DNA of 45,801 nucleotides from an uncultured Veillonella sp. (GCA_900552715.1 USAV01000003.1:1-45801), one strand, 5' to 3'; shown: positions 34,386 to 42,673, counted from the stretch's first letter. A program made the numbers and translations. Notes: generated by a model not told the origin, from the letters alone.

Positions 34386-35198
34386 ATGAATATTTTAACT
34401 ACATCTCAAAAATCTAATGAGGCCATTCAGGAGGAAGCCAAAGCATTGGCTTCCTCTATGCATATGACCTATATAAAACGTGGAAAATCATCTATACCGG
34501 CATTATTTAGAGAATATCAATGTGAATATATTGCAGTTCTTTCAGGATCTGAATTAACCATCCACTTTCCTGAAAATAAGCAACATAGCTTTCATCTTTC
34601 CATGGCACAACTACGTATATTACGTATAGTACGTGGTGAAGGAGATCATCTAGTTAATGCTGTTCAAACTATTCTGGATAAAAAAGGCATACTTGATGGA
34701 CAGCAGTTTACATTTCTCGACTCTACTATAGGCCTAGCTAGTGATAGCATTATTGTTAGTTATGCTTTTCCTAATGTAGAGATACAAGGATTAGAAGGTT
34801 CGTTTCCTATATGGCTTGCTACTTCCTATGGATTGGCTCATTATATTCATAGTGAGGATAGTGTAACAAATGCGTTACGACGTATTCAGGTACAACATGC
34901 GACCTATGAAAACTATTTACCTAACCTATCAGATAATAGTGTAGATATTATTTATTTTGATCCCATGTTTGAAGTGCCTGTAGAGGAAAGTCCACAATTT
35001 AAGCCGCTTCGTGGTCATACTGTAGAAAGTCATATTGATGATATAATTATGTCGCAAGCTATGCGCGTTGCTAGATATGGTGTTATTATAAAAGAACGAC
35101 CCTTTAGTTCGGTCTTTCAAAAGTATCCACCTTATCAATGGGTGGGGGGAAAGTATAGCCGCATAGGCTATGGTGTATATATGAAGGAGTTATTGTGA
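34386..35198 (+). CDS. RsmJ-like class I SAM-dependent methyltransferase
   Basis: A 270-residue protein. The C-terminal two thirds align by eye with RsmJ (16S rRNA m2G1516 methyltransferase): FLDSTIGLASDSII corresponds to the DATAGLGRDA SAM-binding loop, IIYFDPMFE to the VVYLDPMFP catalytic motif, and VIIKERPF to the VVVKRP strand. The N-terminal about 100 residues are divergent. The ATG starts 1 base after the mutL stop without a clear Shine-Dalgarno, so it likely depends on coupling. It overlaps miaA by 4 bases. The substrate is not certain, since RsmJ is best known from gamma-proteobacteria. Confidence 0.8.
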   Translation: MNILTTSQKSNEAIQEEAKALASSMHMTYIKRGKSSIPALFREYQCEYIAVLSGSELTIHFPENKQHSFHLSMAQLRILRIVRGEGDHLVNAVQTILDKKGILDGQQFTFLDSTIGLASDSIIVSYAFPNVEIQGLEGSFPIWLATSYGLAHYIHSEDSVTNALRRIQVQHATYENYLPNLSDNSVDIIYFDPMFEVPVEESPQFKPLRGHTVESHIDDIIMSQAMRVARYGVIIKERPFSSVFQKYPPYQWVGGKYSRIGYGVYMKELL

Positions 35199-36124
35199 AT
35201 CCCTTAATTACCATCGTTGGACCTACGGCGGTAGGCAAAACTGATCTTACCTTGGAATTAGCTGAACAACTTAATGCTGAGGTTATTTCTGGTGATGCTT
35301 ACCAAGTATATAAACAACTCAATATTGGTACCGCTAAACCATCGATGGATGAACTTAATCGGGTAAAACATCATCTCATTGATATACTAGAACCAAATGA
35401 TTCATATTCGGTATCCATTTTTCAAGACCAAGCGAAAGAGATTATCGCTAGTTTAAAAGATCAGAATATTCTTCCTATTTTATCTGGTGGCACAGGACTG
35501 TATGTTCAATCATTATTGGAGAACTATAACTTTAATGATGTTAAACCTGATGAAAGTTTGCGAATAGAACTTGATGAGTTATATAATACCAAAGGTATTA
35601 AAGGCTTACGAGACTATGCTTTCACATTGGGAAAAGAGCATAACATAGAAATTCAATATAGCGATAAACATCGTTTATATCGAGCTATTGAGATATTGCA
35701 TCATGGTGATGTAGATTCATTACGTAATCAAACAAAAGATGGTGTATCTTATAAAGGACCTGTTATAGGTCTTATGAGAGATCGTGATAAGTTATATGAA
35801 CGCATTAATTTACGCGTTGATATGATGTTTGATGCAGGTTTGATTGAAGAAGTAGAGCAACTTCTTAAATCTGGAGTAAATCCAGATTGCCAAGCTTTTA
35901 AAGGCATTGGTTATAAAGAGGTTGTAGAATATATAAATGGCCGTATTACACTTGATGAATGTCGTGATTTAATCAAGAAGAATACACGACATTTTGCAAA
36001 GCGCCAAATCACTTGGTATAAACGTATGCCATATATTGAATGGATACATATTGATAACGATACATCTAAAGATTTTATATTTAATAAAGCTATGGATTTA
36101 ATCCGTAGAGAAGGATTAGCATGA
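35195..36124 (+). CDS. miaA: tRNA dimethylallyltransferase
   Basis: A 309-residue enzyme that adds a dimethylallyl group to A37 of tRNAs reading UNN codons, making the substrate for MiaB. Motifs: IVGPTAVGKTDLTLELA (P-loop), VISGDAYQVYKQLNIGTAKP, HHLIDI, LSGGTGLYVQSLL, and the RNA-contact region KKNTRHFAKRQITWYKR. The start is GTG at 35195 with AAGGAG 5 bases upstream, overlapping the methyltransferase stop. Length is normal. The DMAPP substrate links it to the dxr/ispG pathway. No hfq follows, unlike the common miaA-hfq order. Confidence 0.96.
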   Translation: MNPLITIVGPTAVGKTDLTLELAEQLNAEVISGDAYQVYKQLNIGTAKPSMDELNRVKHHLIDILEPNDSYSVSIFQDQAKEIIASLKDQNILPILSGGTGLYVQSLLENYNFNDVKPDESLRIELDELYNTKGIKGLRDYAFTLGKEHNIEIQYSDKHRLYRAIEILHHGDVDSLRNQTKDGVSYKGPVIGLMRDRDKLYERINLRVDMMFDAGLIEEVEQLLKSGVNPDCQAFKGIGYKEVVEYINGRITLDECRDLIKKNTRHFAKRQITWYKRMPYIEWIHIDNDTSKDFIFNKAMDLIRREGLA

Positions 36125-37359
36125 CATTAGAAGAAATACGTAGTAAAGCCCTTGAAATGGCTGAACCAGAATTTAAGAAATTTGAACCTATTGCTTTAGC
36201 TAATACAAAAAAAGTATTAGAAGCATTGAAAGAATGCCAAGTATCTGATTATCATTTCACAGGTACTACTGGTTATGGTTATAACGATGTGGGCCGTGAA
36301 AAATTAGATGAAGTATTTGCCTATGTATTTAAAGGTGAAAAGGCTATCGTTCGCCCTCATTTCGTATCTGGTACACACGCACTAGCAACAACGTTGATTT
36401 CCTTAATGGGGAATGGTTCTAAAGGTAAAGAATTTATCTATGCCGTTGGGGCTCCTTACGATACAATGCAATCCGTAATTGGTGCTGCTCGTGAAGTACG
36501 TGGTTCCTTAGTAGAAAAAGGGTTTACCTATACTGAGGTGCCTTTAAAAGATAATACCTATGATGTGGAGGCCATTGCTAACGCTGTGAATGATAATACG
36601 CGAGTAGTAGTCATTCAACGTTCTCGCGGCTATAGTACGCGTGAACCATTATCTATTGACGATATTAAGATCATTGTAGATGCTGTAAAAGCTAAAAATC
36701 CTAACACCATTTGTTTTGTAGATAATTGCTATGGCGAATTTACAGAGTTACAAGAACCATTAGAAGCTGGTGCCGATATTATGGCGGGCTCTCTCATTAA
36801 AAATGCAGGGGGTGGTTTGGCGCCAACTGGCGGTTATATTGTTGGTAGAGAAGACCTTGTAGAAGATGCAGCCTATCAACTTACTGCTCCAGGACTTGGC
36901 GATCATATGGGCTCCTATGCTCCTGGTTATCGCTTGTTCTTCCAAGGTTTATTTATGGCACCTCACGTAGTATTGCAAGCACTTAAAGGGGCTGTATATA
37001 CGGCTGCGGTAGGTGAATTGTTAGGCTATGATGTATTCCCTAAGGTAAATGCTGATCGCTATGACTTGATCCAAGCCATCAATCTAAAAAATGGGGAAGA
37101 AATGGAGCACTTCTGTGTAGGTATGCAAGCCTATTCTCCTGTAGATGCTCACGTACATCCAATCCCTGGCGATATGCCTGGTTATGAAGATAAAATTATC
37201 ATGGCTGGTGGTACCTTTGTACAAGGCTCCTCCATTGAATTAAGTGCAGATGGTCCAGTTCGTCCTCCGTATACGATTTTCATGCAAGGTGGCCTTGTGT
37301 TTGAACACTCCATGCTCGGTATTTTAGGTGCTGCAGAAGAAATATTAAAACATAGATAA
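36121..37359 (+). CDS. PLP-dependent methionine gamma-lyase-like protein (aluminium-resistance family)
   Basis: A 412-residue fold-type I PLP enzyme of the YnbB family, annotated variously as cystathionine beta-lyase family protein involved in aluminium resistance. The PLP lysine is K227 in GSLIKNAGGGLAPTGGYIVG; FVDNCYGEFTE and VIQRSRGYSTR precede it. The C-terminal block AGGTFVQGSSIELSADGPVRPPY is typical. The position after miaA matches the Bacillus miaA-hfq-ynbA-ynbB region with the middle genes missing. It overlaps miaA by 4 bases. The substrate in vivo is not established for the family. Confidence 0.88.
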   Translation: MTLEEIRSKALEMAEPEFKKFEPIALANTKKVLEALKECQVSDYHFTGTTGYGYNDVGREKLDEVFAYVFKGEKAIVRPHFVSGTHALATTLISLMGNGSKGKEFIYAVGAPYDTMQSVIGAAREVRGSLVEKGFTYTEVPLKDNTYDVEAIANAVNDNTRVVVIQRSRGYSTREPLSIDDIKIIVDAVKAKNPNTICFVDNCYGEFTELQEPLEAGADIMAGSLIKNAGGGLAPTGGYIVGREDLVEDAAYQLTAPGLGDHMGSYAPGYRLFFQGLFMAPHVVLQALKGAVYTAAVGELLGYDVFPKVNADRYDLIQAINLKNGEEMEHFCVGMQAYSPVDAHVHPIPGDMPGYEDKIIMAGGTFVQGSSIELSADGPVRPPYTIFMQGGLVFEHSMLGILGAAEEILKHR

Positions 37360-37365
37360 CAGTTA

Positions 37366-37399
37366 GAATCTCTTTCTCTTTGAGAAAGGGATTCTTTTT
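37366..37399 (+). terminator. Intrinsic terminator ending the mutSL-miaA operon
   Basis: A 13-bp stem (37366-37378 with 37382-37394, one G-U) with a TTT loop and a T run at 37395-37399, a few bases after the PLP-enzyme stop. Confidence 0.92.
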
Positions 37400-37410
37400 G
37401 TTTCAAATCT

Positions 37411-37439
37411 TTTCAATATACCTAGTTCTAGGCTATAAT
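37411..37439 (+). promoter_or_regulatory. Putative mnmA promoter
   Basis: A consensus TATAAT at 37434-37439 lies 17 bp from a poor -35 candidate TTTCAA (37411-37416). A small palindrome CCTAG-TT-CTAGG (37421-37432) occupies the spacer and could be an operator. A second TATAAT at 37449-37454 is inside the first leader hairpin. A start near 37446 would leave a leader of about 115 bases. Confidence 0.55.
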
Positions 37440-37444
37440 ATAAG

Positions 37445-37546
37445 TTGCTATAATTTCATAGCAATACTACTCGGACTTTTACACCGAACTAGTGTTTTTT
37501 ACACGTCAGGCTTTCACCCTGATTAGTTTTATGATCAAGAGATCAT
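37445..37546 (+). promoter_or_regulatory. Hairpin-rich leader of mnmA
   Basis: Successive inverted repeats: TTGCTAT/ATAGCAA (37445-37451, 37458-37464); TCGG/CCGA (37471-37474, 37484-37487); GTGT/ACAC around 37492-37504; TCAGG/CCTGA (37506-37510, 37518-37522); and ATGATC/GATCAT (37531-37536, 37541-37546). The last is extended by TTT/AAA and abuts the Shine-Dalgarno AAAAGGAG. The leader contains no T-box specifier or consensus box and no riboswitch core I know. A regulatory role is inference. Confidence 0.4.
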
Positions 37547-37560
37547 TAAAAGGAGAAAGT

Positions 37561-38622
37561 ATGGAAAAAGTTATCGCTGTAGCTATGAGTGGTGGCGTAG
37601 ACAGTTCTTTAACTGCTGCAATGCTACTAAAACAAGGCTATAAAGTATTTGGTATTACCCTGTGGCTGTGGGTGAGTGGTACACCTTATGATTCAGTTCC
37701 CCTCGCTGTAACAGATGCTAAGAAGATGTGTGATTTTCTTGGTATTGAGCATCACGTTATCGATGCTCGCGATGTATTCTACGATAATGTGGTAGATTAC
37801 TTTGTAAAAGAATATGCCTATGGTCGTACACCAAATCCTTGTGTATTTTGTAACAAAAATATCAAGTTTGATTTGATGCTTAATCGTGCACTTGAACTAG
37901 GGGCCACACATATGGTTACTGGTCACTATGCACAGGTTAATTATAATGAAGAAACAGGTTTGTATGAGTTACATAAAGGCGTTGATCCTACAAAAGATCA
38001 AAGTTATGTTATGTATAATATGAACCAACGTATCTTGAGTCATCTTATGTTCCCACTAGGTGGTCAATGTAAGACTGAAACACGTAAATTAGCTGCTGAA
38101 TATGATTTACCAGTAGCTAAAAAACCAGATAGTGTAGATATTTGTTTCTTACCTCACGGGAACTATCAAAAGCTCGTGGTAGAAGAAATGAAGGATAAAC
38201 CTAAATCTGGTAATATCGTTACTGAAGATGGTGAAGTATTAGGTAAGCATAATGGCTTATTTAATTACACTATTGGCCAACGTAAGGGTCTTGGTATCGC
38301 ATACAAGCACCCATTATATGTTATTGGCTTTAATGGTGAACGCAATGAGGTTATCGTAGGTCCTAATGAACGACTCTTTACAAATCGTATGATTTGTAAG
38401 TTCTATAACTTCTTAGATGATACAATTCATAAAGAATTAAAAGCAGAAGGTAAAATCCGCTACGCTGCGAACCCTTCACCTTGTACTGCACGTATCTTAG
38501 ATGATGATACGATGGAGGTTATCTTCGAAGAACCACAACGGGCTATTACACCAGGTCAGTCCGTAGCCTTTTATAATGGCACTCAATTATTAGGAGGTGC
38601 TGTTATCGATCGCGTATGTTAG
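37561..38622 (+). CDS. mnmA: tRNA-specific 2-thiouridylase MnmA
   Basis: A 353-residue enzyme that thiolates U34 of Lys, Glu and Gln tRNAs. The PP-loop AMSGGVDSSLTAA is at residues 8-20. The catalytic cysteine is in GRTPNPCVFCNKNIKF and the second in DSVDICFLPHGNY. Also visible are TGHYAQ, DQSYVMY and TIGQRKGLGI. The frame extends upstream to 37492 and an in-frame ATG exists at 37531, but AGGAG 5 bases before 37561 and the homologous N-terminus EKVIAVAMSGGVDSS fix the start. Confidence 0.95.
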   Translation: MEKVIAVAMSGGVDSSLTAAMLLKQGYKVFGITLWLWVSGTPYDSVPLAVTDAKKMCDFLGIEHHVIDARDVFYDNVVDYFVKEYAYGRTPNPCVFCNKNIKFDLMLNRALELGATHMVTGHYAQVNYNEETGLYELHKGVDPTKDQSYVMYNMNQRILSHLMFPLGGQCKTETRKLAAEYDLPVAKKPDSVDICFLPHGNYQKLVVEEMKDKPKSGNIVTEDGEVLGKHNGLFNYTIGQRKGLGIAYKHPLYVIGFNGERNEVIVGPNERLFTNRMICKFYNFLDDTIHKELKAEGKIRYAANPSPCTARILDDDTMEVIFEEPQRAITPGQSVAFYNGTQLLGGAVIDRVC

Positions 38623-38660
38623 AAAGGAGAATGCAAGTTCCTTGAACTTGTTCACATAGT
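38623..38660 (+). promoter_or_regulatory. Displaced Shine-Dalgarno with hairpin before lepA
   Basis: AAAGGAG (38623-38629) is the only Shine-Dalgarno before lepA, but it is 31 bases from the ATG at 38661. Between them CAAGTTC (38634-38640) pairs perfectly with GAACTTG (38644-38650). The frame upstream is closed by a TGA at 38643 with no alternative start. Folding of the hairpin shortens the distance to about 14 bases. A minimal ORF (ATG 38631, MQVP then stop) overlaps the hairpin. Confidence 0.6.
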
Positions 38661-40460
38661 ATGTCAACGAAAAAGATTAGAAACTTCTGTATTATAGCTC
38701 ATATTGACCATGGTAAATCTACCATTGCCGATAGATTAATTGAATATACTGGCACATTACAAAAACGCGAAATGGAGGCTCAAGTTCTAGACTCTATGGA
38801 TTTAGAACGTGAACGGGGTATTACTATTAAAGCCCAATCTGTTCGCATTTTGTATAAAGCACAAGATGGTGAAGAGTATACTCTGAACCTTATCGATACT
38901 CCGGGCCATGTGGATTTCAGCTATGAAGTATCTCGCTCTCTTGCAGCTTGTGAAGGCGCATTACTCGTAGTAGATGCTGCACAAGGTGTAGAGGCACAAA
39001 CGTTGGCAAATGTGTATCTCGCTTTAGAACATGATCTTGAAATCATTCCTGTTATTAACAAAATTGATTTGCCTTCTGCAGATCCTGATCGAGTTAAACA
39101 TGAAATTGAGGATATTATTGGTTTAGATGCATCAGAAGCAGTTTTATGTTCTGCTAAATCTGGTATTGGCATTCCAGATATTTTGGAAGCTATCGTAAAT
39201 AAGGTGCCTGCACCGCCAGATAAATCTGATGAACCAACTAGAGCTTTGATTTTTGATAGCCGTTTTGATGCGTATAAAGGCGCTATTGCTTATGTACGTG
39301 TAAAAGAAGGTACGATTAAAGCAAAAGATACAATCCGTATGATGCATGATAAAAAGGATTTTGATGTAACAGAACTTGGTATCTTTACACCAAATCTTGT
39401 ACCTGTTCAGGAGTTACCATGTGGCTCTGTAGGTTGTATTGCAGCTAGCATTAAGAATGTAGCTGATTGTCACGTTGGTGATACTGTAACATTAGCTAAT
39501 AATCCGGCACCAGAACCATTACCTGGCTATCGCAAAGCTGTATCTATGGTTTATTGTGGCTTATATCCAACAGATTCTAAAGACTATGAAAATCTTCGTG
39601 ATGCACTTGAAAAGTTACAACTTAATGATGCTGCTTTAGAATACGAAGCAGAAACATCTTTGGCATTGGGCTTCGGATTCCGTTGTGGTTTCCTCGGCCT
39701 ATTACATATGGATGTTATTCAAGAACGGTTGGAACGTGAATATAACTTATCCCTTATTACAACTGCTCCATCTGTAAACTATAAGGTTTACAAGACAAAT
39801 GGAGAAATGCTCGAAGTGGACAATCCTGCTAAATTACCACCACCAACAGAAATCGACTACATTGAGGAGCCTTATGTAAAAGCTACTACAATCGTACCTA
39901 AAGATTTTGTTGGCACTATTATGGAATTGTCTCAAGATAAACGCGGTGAATATCAATCCATGGAATATTTGGATGAAACACGTGTATCCGTTGTATATCA
40001 CTTACCTTTAAGTGAAATCATTTACGATTACTTTGATAAATTAAAATCTGCTACAAAGGGGTATGCATCTCTTGACTATGAATTGATTGGCTATAAACAA
40101 TCTCCAATGGTTAAGATGGATATTCTCTTAAATGGTGATCCTGTAGATGCTTTGTCTATTATCGTACACAAAGACCGTGCTGCTACACGTGGACGTGCAT
40201 TAGCGGAAAAATTAAAAGAACTCATTCCTCGTCAAATGTTTGAAATTCCTATTCAAGCAGCAGTAGGTACGAAGATTGTAGCTCGTGAAACTGTAAAAGC
40301 TTGGCGTAAAGACGTTTTAGCGAAGTGTTATGGTGGCGATATTTCTCGTAAACGTAAATTGCTAGAAAAACAAAAAGCCGGTAAGAAACGCATGAAGTCT
40401 GTAGGATCTGTAGAGATTCCACAAGAAGCATTCATGGCTATTCTCAAGGTTGAGGACTAA
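38661..40460 (+). CDS. lepA: Elongation factor 4 (LepA)
   Basis: A 599-residue translational GTPase that acts on stalled or assembling ribosomes. GTPase motifs: AHIDHGKST (G1), RGITIKAQ (G2), DTPGHVDF (G3), NKIDLP (G4). EF-G-like domains follow, and the LepA-specific C-terminal domain near the end includes GGDISRKRKLLEKQKAGKKRMK. Length is normal. The ATG is the only start possible, since an in-frame stop lies 18 bases upstream, yet it lacks an adjacent Shine-Dalgarno. The lepA-hemW-hrcA-grpE-dnaK order is as in Bacillus. Confidence 0.96.
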   Translation: MSTKKIRNFCIIAHIDHGKSTIADRLIEYTGTLQKREMEAQVLDSMDLERERGITIKAQSVRILYKAQDGEEYTLNLIDTPGHVDFSYEVSRSLAACEGALLVVDAAQGVEAQTLANVYLALEHDLEIIPVINKIDLPSADPDRVKHEIEDIIGLDASEAVLCSAKSGIGIPDILEAIVNKVPAPPDKSDEPTRALIFDSRFDAYKGAIAYVRVKEGTIKAKDTIRMMHDKKDFDVTELGIFTPNLVPVQELPCGSVGCIAASIKNVADCHVGDTVTLANNPAPEPLPGYRKAVSMVYCGLYPTDSKDYENLRDALEKLQLNDAALEYEAETSLALGFGFRCGFLGLLHMDVIQERLEREYNLSLITTAPSVNYKVYKTNGEMLEVDNPAKLPPPTEIDYIEEPYVKATTIVPKDFVGTIMELSQDKRGEYQSMEYLDETRVSVVYHLPLSEIIYDYFDKLKSATKGYASLDYELIGYKQSPMVKMDILLNGDPVDALSIIVHKDRAATRGRALAEKLKELIPRQMFEIPIQAAVGTKIVARETVKAWRKDVLAKCYGGDISRKRKLLEKQKAGKKRMKSVGSVEIPQEAFMAILKVED

Positions 40461-40464
40461 TATA

Positions 40465-41649
40465 ATGCAAACAGATTCTAATACTTTGAATCTGTCTACA
40501 CTTGGGGATATGGGCTTGTATGTCCATATCCCTTTTTGTAAACAGAAATGTATGTACTGTGATTTTCCAGCTTATCAAAACCTACAAGATTATTATGAAA
40601 CCTATGTATATGCATTAGTACAAGAAATAGATCTATGGGTTACAGAACACCCAGAATCTAAATCTAGACCTATTGATACCATTTACTTTGGTGGTGGTAC
40701 GCCGACTGAATTGTCAATTCAACAACTAAAGATGATTCTTGATAAAATTAAAAGCACTTTTACAATTACTGATGATTGTCATATGACTATTGAATCAAAT
40801 CCTGGAGAAGTAGATTTACATTATTTAACGAAATTGGTTAAACTTGGTTTCAATCGTATTAGCTTTGGTGTTCAAACCTTTAATGATAAGGCACTTACTA
40901 TGCTGCATCGCAGTCATAATGGTGAAAAGGCTAAACAAGCGGTTTACGATGCTAAAGAGGCTGGATTTACTGATATCAATATTGATTTGATTTATGGTTT
41001 GCCACGACAAACCTTAGAGGATATTCAGCATAATTTAAATATTGTAAAAGATTTACCGATTAATCATATTTCAACGTATGGACTTCAAGTTGAGGTAGGG
41101 ACTTATTTATATCATTTAGTAGAAAAGAACCTTATTTCTATTCCTAGTGAAACCATTGATGAATCTATGTATGACATGATTATGGCTGGGTTAAAAGATT
41201 TAGGTTTTGAGCGATATGAAATTTCTAATTTCAGTAAGGATAATTCCTATAGTCGTCATAATTTAAAATATTGGCACTATGTAGATTATTTAGGCTTTGG
41301 TGCAGGTGCTCATTCTTTTTATGACGGAGTACGCCGCAGTAACAATCGTAATGTAATGCCTTATATACAAGCTGTTGATCGATATACTATGCCTATTATC
41401 GATACGGAGACTATTACGGTAGAGCGGGCCCAAGAGGATTTTTGTTTTTTAGCACTTCGCACTAAATGGGGACTTGATGAGCTAAAATTCAAAAATAGAT
41501 TTGGTGTATCTGTTCATGATTTATTTGGCGCTACAATAAAAGATTTAGTTAGCAAAGGCCTATTAGAATATGAAAATGATAGTTATCATTTGACCTCGGA
41601 AGGGGCAAAACATGGTAACTATGTATTTAGTCAATTTATTCGTGAGTAA
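40465..41649 (+). CDS. hemW: HemW radical-SAM heme chaperone (HemN-like)
   Basis: A 394-residue radical-SAM protein. The cluster motif is CKQKCMYCDF (Cys25, Cys29, Cys32), where Phe replaces the fourth Cys found in the true coproporphyrinogen oxidase HemN. This assigns it to HemW, which binds heme and delivers it to apo-proteins. YFGGGTPTEL, IESNPGEVD, RISFGVQTFND and NIDLIYGLPRQT follow. ATG 40465 is preferred over TTG 40450; GAGG at 40451-40454 lies 10 bases before it. It starts 4 bases after lepA. Confidence 0.93.
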   Translation: MQTDSNTLNLSTLGDMGLYVHIPFCKQKCMYCDFPAYQNLQDYYETYVYALVQEIDLWVTEHPESKSRPIDTIYFGGGTPTELSIQQLKMILDKIKSTFTITDDCHMTIESNPGEVDLHYLTKLVKLGFNRISFGVQTFNDKALTMLHRSHNGEKAKQAVYDAKEAGFTDINIDLIYGLPRQTLEDIQHNLNIVKDLPINHISTYGLQVEVGTYLYHLVEKNLISIPSETIDESMYDMIMAGLKDLGFERYEISNFSKDNSYSRHNLKYWHYVDYLGFGAGAHSFYDGVRRSNNRNVMPYIQAVDRYTMPIIDTETITVERAQEDFCFLALRTKWGLDELKFKNRFGVSVHDLFGATIKDLVSKGLLEYENDSYHLTSEGAKHGNYVFSQFIRE

Positions 41650-41730
41650 TTTTTCACAGTTTCTCAAAATCTAATATGTTAGTATAAATAGGATGATGAT
41701 GAATAAGCATGCTAGATTTGAGGAGGAACG

Positions 41731-42333
41731 ATGAAGACATCGGTTATTTTACACGGTTTACATAATGAATTTACTTTAGACCAAATGAAGGCATGCATAG
41801 AATTAGCTGAAAAATATGGTGGATCCTTCCGTCATGTTGTAACAGGTATACAAATTACAGGTATTGAAAAAGAAGATAAGGAACAGCTTATTTCCGAATT
41901 ACCTGAAGGTGTAACTACGGTTATTCATAGAGGGGTTAATTCCTTAATTGCTTGCGTTGGTAAAGGCTATTGTAAAAATGGCCAAATGGAAACAAAAGAG
42001 TTAGCTGATTATGTGGAGAGAAAACATTACGGCCGAAAAACATCTCATAAGTGCAAAATTGGCATCAGTGGATGTGGTCGTAACTGTCCAGATGCAATGG
42101 TAAAAGATATTGCCTTTATTGGTACGTCTCAAGGTTTTATGTTAGCTGTTGGCGGCAATACAGGTATGAGACCAGAAGCTGGCAAAATTTTGGCTAGACA
42201 ACTTACTGTAGAGCAATCCAAAAAAGCTGTAGATATTTTAGTTGATTGGTATGCGGAACATGGGGAACCACGTGAGCGTATGGGAAAACTGTTAGAACGA
42301 CTTGGTAATCCATTAGAAGGTGTAGAACTATAA
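41731..42333 (+). CDS. Small siroheme/4Fe-4S protein, sulfite/nitrite reductase half-domain
   Basis: A 200-residue protein. The N-terminal part (LDQMKACIELAEKYGGSFRHVVTGIQITGI) resembles the ferredoxin-like half of nitrite/sulfite reductases. The C-terminal part has the coupled siroheme-4Fe-4S ligand pattern C-x5-C (Cys75, Cys81) and C-x3-C (Cys115, Cys119) in ISGCGRNCPDA. A full reductase has two such repeats over more than 450 residues; this has one. AGGAGG precedes the ATG. It stands alone between hemW and hrcA with no reductase partner nearby. Activity on sulfite or nitrite is not proven by sequence. Confidence 0.85.
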   Translation: MKTSVILHGLHNEFTLDQMKACIELAEKYGGSFRHVVTGIQITGIEKEDKEQLISELPEGVTTVIHRGVNSLIACVGKGYCKNGQMETKELADYVERKHYGRKTSHKCKIGISGCGRNCPDAMVKDIAFIGTSQGFMLAVGGNTGMRPEAGKILARQLTVEQSKKAVDILVDWYAEHGEPRERMGKLLERLGNPLEGVEL

Positions 42334-42673
42334 ATTATTATATTTATACTTCTCATTGATTTATGGTTCTGGTTTACGATTCTTAATCTATAAATTTGCA
42401 TGGCTAGAAAGTAATCTAACTAAGAGCTCATTAACAACAAAATTACAATAGAATTATTACAAATATTAACACTTATACTATTTCAGGTTTTAATAACATA
42501 AATTTTATTAGACCAACATATTCTAAGATTGAAATTTTAGTATATGACATAAACGTAGATAGTATAAGTGTTTTCTTATTGTTATACTTTGATTTTTTGA
42601 CTAATTAATTAAAAATATTGAATTGTCTTTTTGACTAAATAGGTATTATTTGACTTTTTAAGGATTTTTTTGC
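42334..42673. other. AT-rich intergenic region upstream of hrcA
   Basis: About 340 bases without a convincing gene. It holds a long inverted repeat (42468-42572) and three TTGACT boxes (42597, 42631, 42650) before the TTGACA -35 box at 42674. A 38-codon hydrophobic frame from 42335 has no start codon. No rho-independent terminator for the preceding gene was found. Confidence 0.7.
42468..42572. repeat. Inverted repeat, 14-bp perfect arms
   Basis: AACACTTATACTAT (42468-42481) is the exact reverse complement of ATAGTATAAGTGTT (42559-42572), separated by 77 bases of AT-rich sequence. The right arm is followed by TTTCTT, so a long-stem terminator for the upstream gene is possible, but the large loop makes a DNA-level role (protein binding, or ends of a decayed element) equally open. 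Confidence 0.7.

Noticed and set aside
37445..37546. T-box or known riboswitch in the mnmA leader
   Set aside because: No T-box sequence (AGGGTGGNACCGCG-like), specifier loop or known aptamer core could be found; kept only as an unassigned structured leader.
38631..38645. MQVP mini-ORF as a leader peptide gene
   Set aside because: Only four codons, with its ATG 1 base from the Shine-Dalgarno, too close for efficient initiation; mentioned only as an alternative for lepA coupling.
42335..42452. Hydrophobic frame (SLIYGSGLRFLIYKFAWLES) after the siroheme protein
   Set aside because: It resembles the tail of a membrane protein, but there is no start codon or Shine-Dalgarno and no second fragment to support a pseudogene.
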